A stretch of 38,313 nt of DNA from contig JBQCCR010000054.1 of assembly GCA_051961995.1 (NCBI GenBank), positions 1 through 38,313 on the forward strand, read 5' to 3'. The translations under genes were made by a program, and so were the position numbers. Numbering within the stretch: the stretch's first letter is position 1; each line of letters starts with the position of its first letter. The notes under the pieces were generated by a model. That model did no database searches, was not told the origin of the DNA, and saw nothing but the letters and a program-made list of their open reading frames with translations. Shown in pieces: positions 30,465 to 38,199 of the stretch. The DNA is from 66-474 sp051961995 (GTDB taxonomy: Bacteria; Pseudomonadota; Gammaproteobacteria; Xanthomonadales; Rhodanobacteraceae).

Positions 30465-33428
30465 ATGGACAAGAGTTTCGACCCCAAGCTGATCGAATCG
30501 AAGTGGTACGCGCGCTGGGAGCAACTGGGTTGCTTCAAGCCGGGCGGCCACGGCGATCCGTATTGCATCCTGCTACCGCCACCCAACGTCACCGGCACGC
30601 TGCACATGGGGCACGCGTTCCAGCAGACGATCATGGACGCGCTGATCCGCTGGCACCGCATGCGCGGCGACAACACGCTGTGGCAGGTCGGCACCGACCA
30701 TGCCGGCATCGCCACCCAGAAGATCGTGGAGAACCAGCTCGCCGCCGAGAGCAAGACCCGCCACGACCTCGGCCGGGAAAAATTCGTCGAGCGCGTGTGG
30801 CAGTGGAAAGAGGAATCCGGTTCCACCATCACGCGGCAGATGCGCCGCATCGGCGCGGCCGCCGACTGGTCGCGCGAGCGCTTCACCATGGACGAAGGCT
30901 TGTCCACGGCGGTGCGCAAGGTGTTCGTGGAGTGGTACCGCGCCGGTCTGATCTATCGCGGCAACCGGCTGGTGAACTGGGATCCGGTGCTGATGACCGC
31001 GGTGTCGGACCTCGAGGTCAACAACCTCGAACGCGACGGGCACCTGTGGTCCATCCTGTATCCGTTCGCCGACCAATCATTGCGCGGCCCGAACGGCGAG
31101 CGCGGTTTGATCGTCGCGACCACGCGCCCGGAAACCATGCTGGGCGACGTCGCGGTGGCGGTGCATCCGGAAGACGAACGCTACCGGGAATTCATCGGCA
31201 AGGCGGTCACGCTACCACTCGCCAATCGCCAGATTCCAATCATCGCCGACGACTACGTGGACCGCGAGTTCGGCACCGGCTGCGTCAAGATCACGCCGGC
31301 GCATGATTTCAACGACTACGCGATCGGGCAGCGGCACAAGCTGCCGCAGATCACGGTGCTCACGCTCGACGCGAAGATCAACGACAACGCGCCCGAACAA
31401 TACCGCGGCCTCGACCGCTACGACGCCCGCAAGCGCATCGTTTCCGATCTGGAATCGCAAGGTCTTCTCGTCGAGATCAAGTCGCACAAGCTGCAGGTGC
31501 CGGTGAGCCAGCGCTCGGACGCCGTGATCGAGCCGATGCTGACGGACCAGTGGTTCGTGGACCTGACGCGCGACACGCTGGATGACGGCCGGCCCGGCGG
31601 GCGCCGCGCCATCACGCAACCGGCGCTGGATGCGGTGCGCAGCGGCGACATCAAATTCGCGCCGGAAAACTGGACGACCACTTATACGCAGTGGCTGGAG
31701 AACATCCAGGACTGGTGCATCAGCCGGCAACTGTGGTGGGGCCATCGCATCCCGGCGTGGTACGACGAGACGGGCAGCATCTTCGTCGGCGAGGACGAGG
31801 CCGATGCGCGCGCGCACGCGAGCGTGCAACCGGTCGGAGCGTTGCGCCAGGACGACGACGTCCTCGACACCTGGTTCTCTTCCGCGCTGTGGCCGTTCTC
31901 GACGCTCGGCTGGCCCGCCGGTCAACCGGTGCAGAACGAGCGCGGCGAGATCGTCGCGAACTGGCAGACCGACCAGATTTTCCTGCCGAGTTCGGTGCTG
32001 GTCACCGGCTTCGACATCATCTTCTTCTGGGTTGCGCGGATGGTGATGGCAACCAAGTACTTCACCGGCCGGGTGCCGTTCCGCGAGGTCTACATCAACG
32101 CGATCGTGCGCGATGCCGAAGGCCAGAAGATGTCCAAGTCCAAGGGCAACACCCTGGACCCGCTGGACCTGATCGACGGTAACACGCTGGATGCGCTGCT
32201 GGAGAAATCCACGCGCTCGCTGCTGATCCCGCAGGTGCGCGAGAAGGTTGAGAAGCGCATCCGCAGGGATTATCCCGACGGCATCACCGCGATCGGCGCG
32301 GACGCGCTGCGCTTCACCTTCGCCGCGCTGGCGAGCTACAGCCGCACCATCAACTTCGACATCAAGCGCGCCGAAGGCTACAAGGCGTTCTGCAACAAGC
32401 TGTGGAACGCGGCAAGGTTTGTGCTGCTGAACACTGAGCCCCTCTCCCCTCGGGAGAGGGGTTGGGGTGAGGGTTCGGAACCTGCCGAAACCTCCGACAA
32501 GTCCGAACCCTCATCCGGCGCTTCGCGCCACCAAGGAGCTCTTGGCCATGGATGGCAGCCATACCCGGAGGGAGAAGGAAAAACAAGAACCGAAGCCGAG
32601 CGCTGGATCCTCACCCGCCTGCACCGCACGCTGGCCGAAGTCGAGCAGCACTTCACGACTTATCGTTTCGACCTGCTGGCGCAGGCGCTGTACGAATTCG
32701 TCTGGAACGAGTATTGCGACTGGTTCCTGGAACTTTCGAAACCGGCATTGAACGGCGAGGACGCGAACGCTGCGGCCTCCACGCGCCATACGCTGCTGCA
32801 TGTGCTGGAAACTGTGCTGCGCGCGTTGCATCCGGTCATCCCTTTCATCACCGAGGAGATCTGGCAGTCGGTCGCGCCGCAGCTCGGGTTGAAAGACGAA
32901 AGCATCATGCAGCGGCCCTATCCGCGCGCGGATGAATTCGCGACCGACGAATCCGCCAGCGCGGAGATCGAATGGTTCAAGGCGGTGCTGACCGGCGTGC
33001 GCAAGATCCGCTCGGAAATGAACATCGCGCGGGGGAAAACCATTCCGCTGCTGCTGGCCGACGGCGATGCGGATGATCGCCGCCGCGCGGATAAATTTTC
33101 CGCACAGATCGCCTTTCTCGCACGCAGCGAATCGCCGCGCTGGCTCCAGGCCGGCGGAGCCGAGCCCGCATCCGCCGCCGCAGTGGTCGGCACGATGCGC
33201 GTGCTGATCCCGCTGGCCGGACTGATCGATCTCGACGCCGAACGCGCGCGCCTGAAAAAGGAAATCGCGCGCATCGAAGGCGAAATCAAGAAATGCCAGG
33301 GCAAGCTCGGCAACGCCAACTTCGTCGCCAATGCGCCAGCGGAAGTGGTCGCGCAGGAGCGCGCGCGGCTCACGGACTGGAACACGCAGTTGAATGCGCT
33401 GCGGGAGCAGGCAACGAAGCTCTCGTAG
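30465..33428 (+). CDS. valS: Valyl-tRNA synthetase with an in-frame repeat insertion
   Basis: A 987-residue class I synthetase that charges tRNA-Val. HIGH motif in PPPNVTGTLHMGHAFQ (about 36-51), editing domain with VATTRPETMLGD and VKITPAHDFNDY, KMSKS in GQKMSKSKGNTLDPLDL (about 555-571), anticodon-binding domain, and a C-terminal coiled coil (LKKEIARIEGEIKKCQGKL). The start MDKSFDPKLIESKWY fits the family. Between FCNKLWNAARFVLLNTE and AERWILTRLHRT, where relatives have about 10-15 residues, about 50 residues rich in Gly, Glu, Ser and Pro are found (about 659-707). They start PLSPRERGWGEGSEP and come from a palindromic repeat. The frame is kept, so the enzyme should still be made. Confidence 0.96.
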   Translation: MDKSFDPKLIESKWYARWEQLGCFKPGGHGDPYCILLPPPNVTGTLHMGHAFQQTIMDALIRWHRMRGDNTLWQVGTDHAGIATQKIVENQLAAESKTRHDLGREKFVERVWQWKEESGSTITRQMRRIGAAADWSRERFTMDEGLSTAVRKVFVEWYRAGLIYRGNRLVNWDPVLMTAVSDLEVNNLERDGHLWSILYPFADQSLRGPNGERGLIVATTRPETMLGDVAVAVHPEDERYREFIGKAVTLPLANRQIPIIADDYVDREFGTGCVKITPAHDFNDYAIGQRHKLPQITVLTLDAKINDNAPEQYRGLDRYDARKRIVSDLESQGLLVEIKSHKLQVPVSQRSDAVIEPMLTDQWFVDLTRDTLDDGRPGGRRAITQPALDAVRSGDIKFAPENWTTTYTQWLENIQDWCISRQLWWGHRIPAWYDETGSIFVGEDEADARAHASVQPVGALRQDDDVLDTWFSSALWPFSTLGWPAGQPVQNERGEIVANWQTDQIFLPSSVLVTGFDIIFFWVARMVMATKYFTGRVPFREVYINAIVRDAEGQKMSKSKGNTLDPLDLIDGNTLDALLEKSTRSLLIPQVREKVEKRIRRDYPDGITAIGADALRFTFAALASYSRTINFDIKRAEGYKAFCNKLWNAARFVLLNTEPLSPRERGWGEGSEPAETSDKSEPSSGASRHQGALGHGWQPYPEGEGKTRTEAERWILTRLHRTLAEVEQHFTTYRFDLLAQALYEFVWNEYCDWFLELSKPALNGEDANAAASTRHTLLHVLETVLRALHPVIPFITEEIWQSVAPQLGLKDESIMQRPYPRADEFATDESASAEIEWFKAVLTGVRKIRSEMNIARGKTIPLLLADGDADDRRRADKFSAQIAFLARSESPRWLQAGGAEPASAAAVVGTMRVLIPLAGLIDLDAERARLKKEIARIEGEIKKCQGKLGNANFVANAPAEVVAQERARLTDWNTQLNALREQATKLS
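32439..32588. repeat. Palindromic repeat inserted in the valS reading frame
   Basis: A perfect hairpin CCCCTCTCCC-CTC-GGGAGAGGGG (32439-32461) opens it. Next GGGTGAGGGTTCGGA (32465-32479) pairs 14 of 15 with TCCGAACCCTCATCC (32502-32516), then GGCGC-TTC-GCGCC (32517-32529) and CCAAG/CTTGG (32531-32535 and 32541-32545). The hairpin plus TTGGGGTGAGGG is, from memory, a hallmark of a common intergenic repeat in xanthomonads and other proteobacteria. Here it is translated as part of valS. The right edge is inferred from where family-like protein sequence resumes. Confidence 0.85.
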
Positions 33429-33477
33429 CGTGTCCTCGGTGCACGGCGTGCGCGCTCGCACACCAGCCGCATCAACG

Positions 33478-33957
33478 CTACGGACAATGCGGCAGCAGCT
33501 CCATCGCCATCACGATCGCGTCTTCGCGGCCGCGGCGTGCCGGGTAATAGTTCGGACGGCGGCCGATCTCGTTGAAGCCTGCGTGTTCGTACATCGCCTG
33601 CGCGCGCGCGTTGGACGGACGCACTTCCAGGTACACGCGGGCGGCGCGATTCATGCGGGCGAGATCGAGCAAGCGCTTCAGGATGCGGCGGCCGTGGCCC
33701 TGTTTCTGCTGCTTCGGCGTGACGCAGATGTTCAATACGTGCGCCTCGCCGGCGCCGGTCGAGAGGATGCCGTAACCGATGACGACGCCTTGCTCCTGCA
33801 ACACCCAGCACTTGTGCCCGGCGGTGAGGCAGTCGCGGAAGATCTGCGGCGACCACGGGAACTCGTAGGCGCTGGCTTCGATCGCCGCGACCTGCGCGAC
33901 GTCGTGATGTGTCATCGGGCGCCATTGCGGCAGCGGGCTTGCGGCGACGGCAACCAT
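33478..33957 (-). CDS. rimI: RimI-type ribosomal-protein S18 N-acetyltransferase
   Basis: A 159-residue GNAT acetyltransferase; RimI acetylates the N-terminal Ala of S18. Acetyl-CoA motif A is VLNICVTPKQQKQGHGRRIL (Q-x-x-G-x-G), with FPWSPQIFRDCL, YLEVRPSNARAQAMYEHAGF and RPNYYPARRGREDAIVMAMEL typical of RimI. The ATG lies 1 nt after the stop of the holD candidate, so the two are coupled, as holD-rimI are in Escherichia coli. Converges with valS across 49 bp with no clear terminator. Confidence 0.93.
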   Translation of the reverse strand: MVAVAASPLPQWRPMTHHDVAQVAAIEASAYEFPWSPQIFRDCLTAGHKCWVLQEQGVVIGYGILSTGAGEAHVLNICVTPKQQKQGHGRRILKRLLDLARMNRAARVYLEVRPSNARAQAMYEHAGFNEIGRRPNYYPARRGREDAIVMAMELLPHCP

Positions 33958-33958
33958 G

Positions 33959-34429
33959 TCAAGCTGTCTCCGCCTCACGCGCGATCTTCTGCATCAGTTG
34001 CCACAATGCACGTTTGCGGTTGCGATCGCTGTCCAGCACGGCGAGTGCCTCCACGCGCAGCGCGCGCGAGTCTTCGATCGTACCCGGCAACGTTACATCG
34101 CCGAACACCAGCACGCGCACGCGCGGATCGTTCTCCGCATCCGCCTGGCGCACACACTGCAAGCCCAACGCGCTGATGGCTTCGGTGATCCTGGTGTAGA
34201 GCGTTGCTAAGGCCGGCTGCTCGATTTCCGACTGCGCACGCAGTAACGCAATGCGCTTGTCGGGCACGGCTGGCGGCGGCTGCGCCACCGCTGGAGCCCG
34301 TTCAGGAGCAATAACTTCCGCGGCAACCGCCACGGGTGCGCGCAAGCGCAACGGCATCACGCCCAGGGCCTTCAGGACCTGCGTTCGCGAGTGAAAAGGG
34401 GCCAGGTTCATTTTTCCGCTCTGTTCCAT
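33959..34429 (-). CDS. holD: Probable DNA polymerase III psi subunit (HolD)
   Basis: A 156-residue protein directly upstream of rimI. VLKALGVMPLRLRAP near the N terminus resembles the LGI..W.LR.P start of E. coli psi, and NRKRALWQLMQKI near the C terminus resembles its R.ALW..I end. The middle RVLVFGDV is a short strand pair. Psi links the clamp loader to chi and SSB. It is a very divergent family, so synteny with rimI carries much of the case. The start is uncertain: ATG at 34429 (GAGAGG nearby) or ATG at 34411, which lies inside a 24-bp inverted repeat, so residues MNLAPFHS are repeat-derived. Confidence 0.6.
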   Translation of the reverse strand: MEQSGKMNLAPFHSRTQVLKALGVMPLRLRAPVAVAAEVIAPERAPAVAQPPPAVPDKRIALLRAQSEIEQPALATLYTRITEAISALGLQCVRQADAENDPRVRVLVFGDVTLPGTIEDSRALRVEALAVLDSDRNRKRALWQLMQKIAREAETA

Positions 34430-34480
34430 GCCTCTCGCTACCGAATCCGAATCCCGAAATGAACCTGGCCCCTTTTCACT
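34390..34480. repeat. 24-bp perfect inverted repeat spanning the pssA-holD junction
   Basis: Arms at 34390-34413 and 34457-34480 are exact reverse complements over 24 nt (core AAAAGGGGCCAGGTTCATTT on the left arm), separated by 43 nt. The right arm contains the pssA stop codon (TGA, 34478-34476). The left arm contains the downstream holD start (ATG, 34411-34409) and its first eight codons. The motif recalls the GGGGTCAGGTT-type ends that flank REP-associated tyrosine transposases, but no transposase gene is here. It could fold as a 24-bp hairpin in the pssA-holD-rimI mRNA. Confidence 0.85.
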
Positions 34481-35294
34481 GCTTCGACGCCGATTGCCGA
34501 CGCTGCGCGCGTAGGCGCCGGCGCGACGAGCGGCTGCGCAGGCCCCACAATGTCATCACCGGTCCGGACAACACGTACAGGCCGATGATGATCAGCAGCA
34601 CCGTCGCGGTGTCGAGCACCAACGCCACGATGATCAGCACCGCCAGAATGATCCACACGAACGGCACCCGGTCGTTGCGTGGCCAGCTCTTGAAACTGAA
34701 ATAACGCACGCGGCTGACCATCAGCAGTCCCGCGACACCGGCGAGGATCGGCGTAAAGAAGCACAGCCATGCGCCTTCGATCTGCGCCTCGCGCATCGTC
34801 CACACGAACGACATGCACAGACCCGCGGCGGCCGGACTCGCAAGGCCCTGGAAGTAGCGCTTGTCGGCCACACCGACCTGGGTGTTGAAGCGGGCCAGCC
34901 GCAAGGCGGCGCAGGCCGCGTACAGGAATGCTGCGGCCCAGCCCAGCTTGCCCCAGAGCACGCCGTAATCGCGCAGGTATTGCAACGACCATGTGTAGAG
35001 CACCAGCGCTGGCGCGAGGCCGAAGCTGACCAGGTCCGAAAGCGAGTCGTACTGCACGCCGAATTCGCTTTGCGTGCCGGTCAGCCGCGCCACGCGTCCA
35101 TCCATGCCATCCAGCAAGGCGGCGACGAACACCGCGATCGCCGCATCGGTGAAGTATCCGCCGATGGCCGCGACGATCGCGTAGAAGCCGGCGAACATCG
35201 CGCCGGTGGTGAACAGGTTCGGCAGCAGGTAGATGCCGCGCCGGCGCAGCGGCGGGCGCGGGGGTTGCGGCAATGGAGGCGTGGGATCATTCAT
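34476..35294 (-). CDS. pssA: CDP-diacylglycerol-serine O-phosphatidyltransferase
   Basis: A 272-residue polytopic membrane enzyme that makes phosphatidylserine, the precursor of phosphatidylethanolamine. The CDP-alcohol phosphotransferase motif is complete: DGRVAR, eight residues, G, three, D, three, D, within DGRVARLTGTQSEFGVQYDS. About six hydrophobic helices follow, and the C terminus is very basic (RSRSSRRRLRAQRRQ). The start MNDPTPPLPQPP was chosen because a TATGAT -10-like box lies just upstream near 35355 and the earlier frame shows no conserved residues; no strong ribosome site is visible. Its stop codon lies in an inverted-repeat arm. Confidence 0.9.
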   Translation of the reverse strand: MNDPTPPLPQPPRPPLRRRGIYLLPNLFTTGAMFAGFYAIVAAIGGYFTDAAIAVFVAALLDGMDGRVARLTGTQSEFGVQYDSLSDLVSFGLAPALVLYTWSLQYLRDYGVLWGKLGWAAAFLYAACAALRLARFNTQVGVADKRYFQGLASPAAAGLCMSFVWTMREAQIEGAWLCFFTPILAGVAGLLMVSRVRYFSFKSWPRNDRVPFVWIILAVLIIVALVLDTATVLLIIIGLYVLSGPVMTLWGLRSRSSRRRLRAQRRQSASKQ

Positions 35295-35444
35295 GGGCGT
35301 GGGTTCTGCGAATCCAGACCTCTCGAAGAGCGGATCGGATCGCAAGTCTAAATCATACCCGTGACGCATCACGCTTGTTCCGCAGTCCATGTAGTGCTAT
35401 CCAGTGCGCACCACCCGCGCCCCTGAAGCGCACCGGAGACAACC

Positions 35445-35909
35445 ATGCCGCGCCTGCCCGCCTTCGTGTTCGCTGCCGCCGCGCTCGCCCTCGCCGCCTC
35501 GGCCGATGCGCAGGTTTACAAATGGAAGGATGCCAAGGGGGTGACGCACTACTCCGATTCGGCGCCGGCAGCCGGTGTCGAGTACCAGAAGGTGCAGATA
35601 AGCAGCAACACCGCGACGGCGGTAGTCGCCACGCCGGCATCCCCGGCGAGCACCACGGCCGCCGCTTCCGCCGCGAAAGCGGCGCAACCCGCGACTCAGC
35701 CGGCACCTGCCTCGACCGCCAAGATTCCCGATACGGCCGCCAATCGCGCCAAGCTGTGCAAGGATCTCGACCGCAACATCGGCTTGCTCAGCAGCGATCA
35801 GCCGCTCACCTCCGGCGATGCCAGCGCTCCGCAGCAGAACATGAGTGACGTGCAGCGCCGCCAGGAACTGGCGACCGCGCGCGCGCAGAAGCAGCAATAC
35901 TGCCAATAG
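35445..35909 (+). CDS. Exported DUF4124-domain protein
   Basis: A 154-residue protein with a signal peptide (MPRLPAFVFAAAALALAASADAQ by composition, cleavage near ADA|QV) and a DUF4124 domain (VYKWKDAKGVTHYSDSAP). The domain is common in exported proteins of gammaproteobacteria and of unknown role. A Ala/Thr/Pro linker and a C-terminal helix with two Cys (KLCKDLDRNIGLL and QQYCQ) follow; these may form a disulfide. GGAGACAACC precedes the ATG. It is divergent from pssA and followed by proS after 70 bp. Confidence 0.85.
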   Translation: MPRLPAFVFAAAALALAASADAQVYKWKDAKGVTHYSDSAPAAGVEYQKVQISSNTATAVVATPASPASTTAAASAAKAAQPATQPAPASTAKIPDTAANRAKLCKDLDRNIGLLSSDQPLTSGDASAPQQNMSDVQRRQELATARAQKQQYCQ

Positions 35910-35930
35910 CCGGTCCTCTCCCGGAGGGAG

Positions 35931-35972
35931 TAGCGGACATTCCGCTACAATTCCGCGTTCCACTACGCGGAA
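35931..35972 (+). promoter_or_regulatory. proS promoter region with two adjacent hairpins
   Basis: TAGCGGA-CAT-TCCGCTA (35931-35947) and TTCCGCGT-TCCACT-ACGCGGAA (35951-35972) are perfect stems of 7 and 8 bp. Between them is TACAAT (35946-35951), a likely -10, so the second hairpin would begin within the transcription start area and end 7 nt before the proS ATG. It may be an operator at DNA level or a leader hairpin that hides the ribosome site. Confidence 0.45.
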
Positions 35973-35979
35973 CGCTTCC

Positions 35980-37677
35980 ATGCGCCTGTCCCGATTCCAC
36001 CTCGCCACCACCCGCGAGGCGCCCAACGATGCCGAGATCGCCAGCCACAAGCTGATGCTGCGCGCCGGCATGATCCGCAAGCTCGGCTCCGGCATCTACA
36101 CCTGGTCGCCGCTGGGCTTGCGCGTGCTGCGCAAGGTGGAAGGCATCGTGCGAGAGGAGATGCAGCACGCCGGCGCGATCGAAATGACCATGCCCTGCGT
36201 GCAGCCGCGCGAGTTGTGGGAGGAGTCCGGGCGCTGGGGAAAGTACGGCCCGACCTTGCTGAAAATGCGCGACCGCCGGGAACAGGAATACTGCTTCGGT
36301 CCCACCCACGAGGAAATCATCTGCGATTTCGTACGCAGCGAGATCTCCAGCTACAAGCAATTGCCGGTCACCTTTTTCCAGGTCCAGACCAAGTTTCGCG
36401 ACGAGATCCGGCCGCGCTTCGGCGTGATGCGCGCGCGCGAGTTCCTGATGAAGGATGCCTATTCGTTCCACCTCGACGAGCAGTCCGTCGGCGAAACCTA
36501 CGCGAAGATGTACGAGGCCTATTCGCGCATCTTCACCCGGCTGGGACTGAAGTTCCGCGCGGTCGCGGCCGATTCCGGCGCGATTGGCGGCGACGTCAGC
36601 CATGAATTCCAGGTGCTCGCCGATTCCGGCGAAGATGCGATCGCGTTTTCGAACGAATCCGATTACGCGGCGAATGTCGAGTTGGCTGAAGCGATCGCGC
36701 CGGAAGCGGTTCGCCCCGAGCCTTCGCAGGCATTGAAGCGCGTGGATACGCCCACGCAGAAGACCATCGAGGAAATCACCGCGTTCCTGAAAGTGCCGGC
36801 CACGCAATGCGTGAAGACCCTGCTGGTGCGCGGCACGGAAGGCGTGGTCGCGCTGTGCCTGCGCGGCGACCACGAATTGAACGAGGTGAAAGCTTCCAAG
36901 CTGCCGGAACTGGGCGGCGAATCGGTGCTGGCTTCCGAAGAGCAAGTTCTTGCTGCCACGGGTGCGCATCCGGGCTTCATCGGTCCGGTCGGCTTGCCGG
37001 AAGACATTCCGGTGATCGTGGATCGCGCGGCCGCCGTGCTCGCGGATTTCGTTTGCGGCGGCAACCAGGACGGCACGCATCGCACCGGCGCCAACTGGTT
37101 CCGCGATGCGCGCGTCACCCGCGTGGCCGATCTGCGCAAGGTGGTCGCCGGCGACCCTTCGCCGGATGGACGCGGCACGCTTTCGATCGCGCGCGGCATC
37201 GAGGTCGGCCACATCTTCCAGAACGGTCGCAAGTACACGCAGGCGTTGCATGTCACCGTGCTGGATGCCAGCGGCCAATCGGTGACGCCCTACACCGGGT
37301 GCTACGGCATCGGCGTGTCGCGCATCGTCGCCGCCGCCATCGAACAGGGTCACGACGAGCGCGGCATCATCTGGCCGGAGCCGATGGCGCCGTGGCGGGT
37401 GGCGGTGTGCGTGATCAATCCGAAGAACGATCCGAAAGTGGCCGAAGCCGCGGAAGCGCTCTATCGCGAATTGAACGAGACCGGCGCCGAGACCGTGCTG
37501 GACGACCGTGGCCTGCGCCCAGGGCCGATGTTCGCCGACATCGAACTGATTGGAATTCCGCATCGCATCGTGGTCAGCGAACGCGGTCTGGCCGCGGGCA
37601 CTTTCGAATATCGCGGCCGCCGCGACGCGGAAAGCCGCAATCTGGACAAGCAATCGCTGTTGGCTTTGTTCGAATAG
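35980..37677 (+). CDS. proS: Prolyl-tRNA synthetase, bacterial type
   Basis: A 565-residue class II synthetase with the bacterial cis-editing insertion. N-terminal MRLSRFHLATTREAPNDAE and HKLMLRAGMIRKLGSGIYTW are typical; motif 2 lies around VQTKFRDEIRPRFGVMRARE with EFLMKDAYSFH; the YbaK-like editing domain is about 225-400 (TQKTIEEITAFLKV, FIGPVGLPEDIPVIVDRA, GANWFRD); motif 3 is in CYGIGVSRIVAAAIEQ; then WPEPMAPWRVAV begins the anticodon domain. Length is close to the E. coli enzyme. Preceded by two hairpins. Confidence 0.97.
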   Translation: MRLSRFHLATTREAPNDAEIASHKLMLRAGMIRKLGSGIYTWSPLGLRVLRKVEGIVREEMQHAGAIEMTMPCVQPRELWEESGRWGKYGPTLLKMRDRREQEYCFGPTHEEIICDFVRSEISSYKQLPVTFFQVQTKFRDEIRPRFGVMRAREFLMKDAYSFHLDEQSVGETYAKMYEAYSRIFTRLGLKFRAVAADSGAIGGDVSHEFQVLADSGEDAIAFSNESDYAANVELAEAIAPEAVRPEPSQALKRVDTPTQKTIEEITAFLKVPATQCVKTLLVRGTEGVVALCLRGDHELNEVKASKLPELGGESVLASEEQVLAATGAHPGFIGPVGLPEDIPVIVDRAAAVLADFVCGGNQDGTHRTGANWFRDARVTRVADLRKVVAGDPSPDGRGTLSIARGIEVGHIFQNGRKYTQALHVTVLDASGQSVTPYTGCYGIGVSRIVAAAIEQGHDERGIIWPEPMAPWRVAVCVINPKNDPKVAEAAEALYRELNETGAETVLDDRGLRPGPMFADIELIGIPHRIVVSERGLAAGTFEYRGRRDAESRNLDKQSLLALFE

Positions 37678-37711
37678 CCCACTCGGCTTTATTCCGGTTT
37701 TCCTGGTCACC

Positions 37712-37728
37712 CCGGGTTGCCCGGTTTT
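37712..37728 (+). terminator. Weak intrinsic terminator after proS
   Basis: CCGGG-TTG-CCCGG followed by TTTT: a 5-bp stem 35 nt after the proS stop. It is short, so termination would be partial. The rest of the proS to H-NS gap shows no other structure beyond a poor promoter candidate (TTGCGC, 17 bp, CAGAAT). Confidence 0.4.
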
Positions 37729-37827
37729 GCGCGCGGCGATTATTTAGGCCAGAATGTCCGGACGCCGGTTCGGATTATTGTCCATTCCAATCCGGCCTTT
37801 TCCACTGCCCTGTCCCGAGGAGCCACC

Positions 37828-38148
37828 ATGGCCATTGATCTGAAGACACTCAACGCCAGTCAACTGGATGAATTGATCCGCAAGGCAAACGCCCGCAAGG
37901 GTGATCTCGGCAAGGAACGCATTGCCAAGGTGCGCGCCAAGGTGGACGCGCTGATCAAGGCCGAAGGCTTCACCTTCGCGGACCTGTACGGCGGCCGCGG
38001 ACGGCGCGGCAAGCGCGGCGCAGTGGCGCCGAAGTATCGCAATCCGGCCGATCCGGCGATGACTTGGTCCGGTCGCGGCAAGCGCCCGCGCTGGTTCAAC
38101 GATGCGCTGAAGAGCGGCAAGTCCGAAAAGAGCATGCTGATCAAATAA
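37828..38148 (+). CDS. H-NS family nucleoid protein
   Basis: A 106-residue H-NS-like DNA-binding protein. Residues about 1-60 form the oligomerising helices (LKTLNASQLDELIRKANARK, RIAKVRAKVDALIK). A basic linker GGRGRRGKRGAVAPKYRNP leads into the C-terminal domain TWSGRGKRPRWFNDAL, the usual YxxP...TWSGRGRxPxW core that enters the minor groove of AT-rich DNA. Ribosome site AGGAG lies 7 nt upstream. It may silence foreign genes and, in xanthomonads, affect motility and virulence genes; here only the family is seen. Ends at a strong terminator. Confidence 0.93.
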   Translation: MAIDLKTLNASQLDELIRKANARKGDLGKERIAKVRAKVDALIKAEGFTFADLYGGRGRRGKRGAVAPKYRNPADPAMTWSGRGKRPRWFNDALKSGKSEKSMLIK

Positions 38149-38165
38149 TCCGCTCTGGACGATTC

Positions 38166-38198
38166 AAAAAAACGCCGGCACATGCCGGCGTTTTTTTT
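38166..38198. terminator. Strong bidirectional terminator after the H-NS gene
   Basis: A run of seven A, stem CGCCGGCA (38173-38180), loop CA, TGCCGGCG (38183-38190), and eight T. It is a textbook intrinsic terminator on both strands. Confidence 0.93.
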
Positions 38199-38199
38199 G

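Noticed and set aside
35806..37710. Minus-strand open frame of 634 codons opposite proS
   Set aside because: Antisense to a certain synthetase gene; composition is typical of reverse-frame translation.
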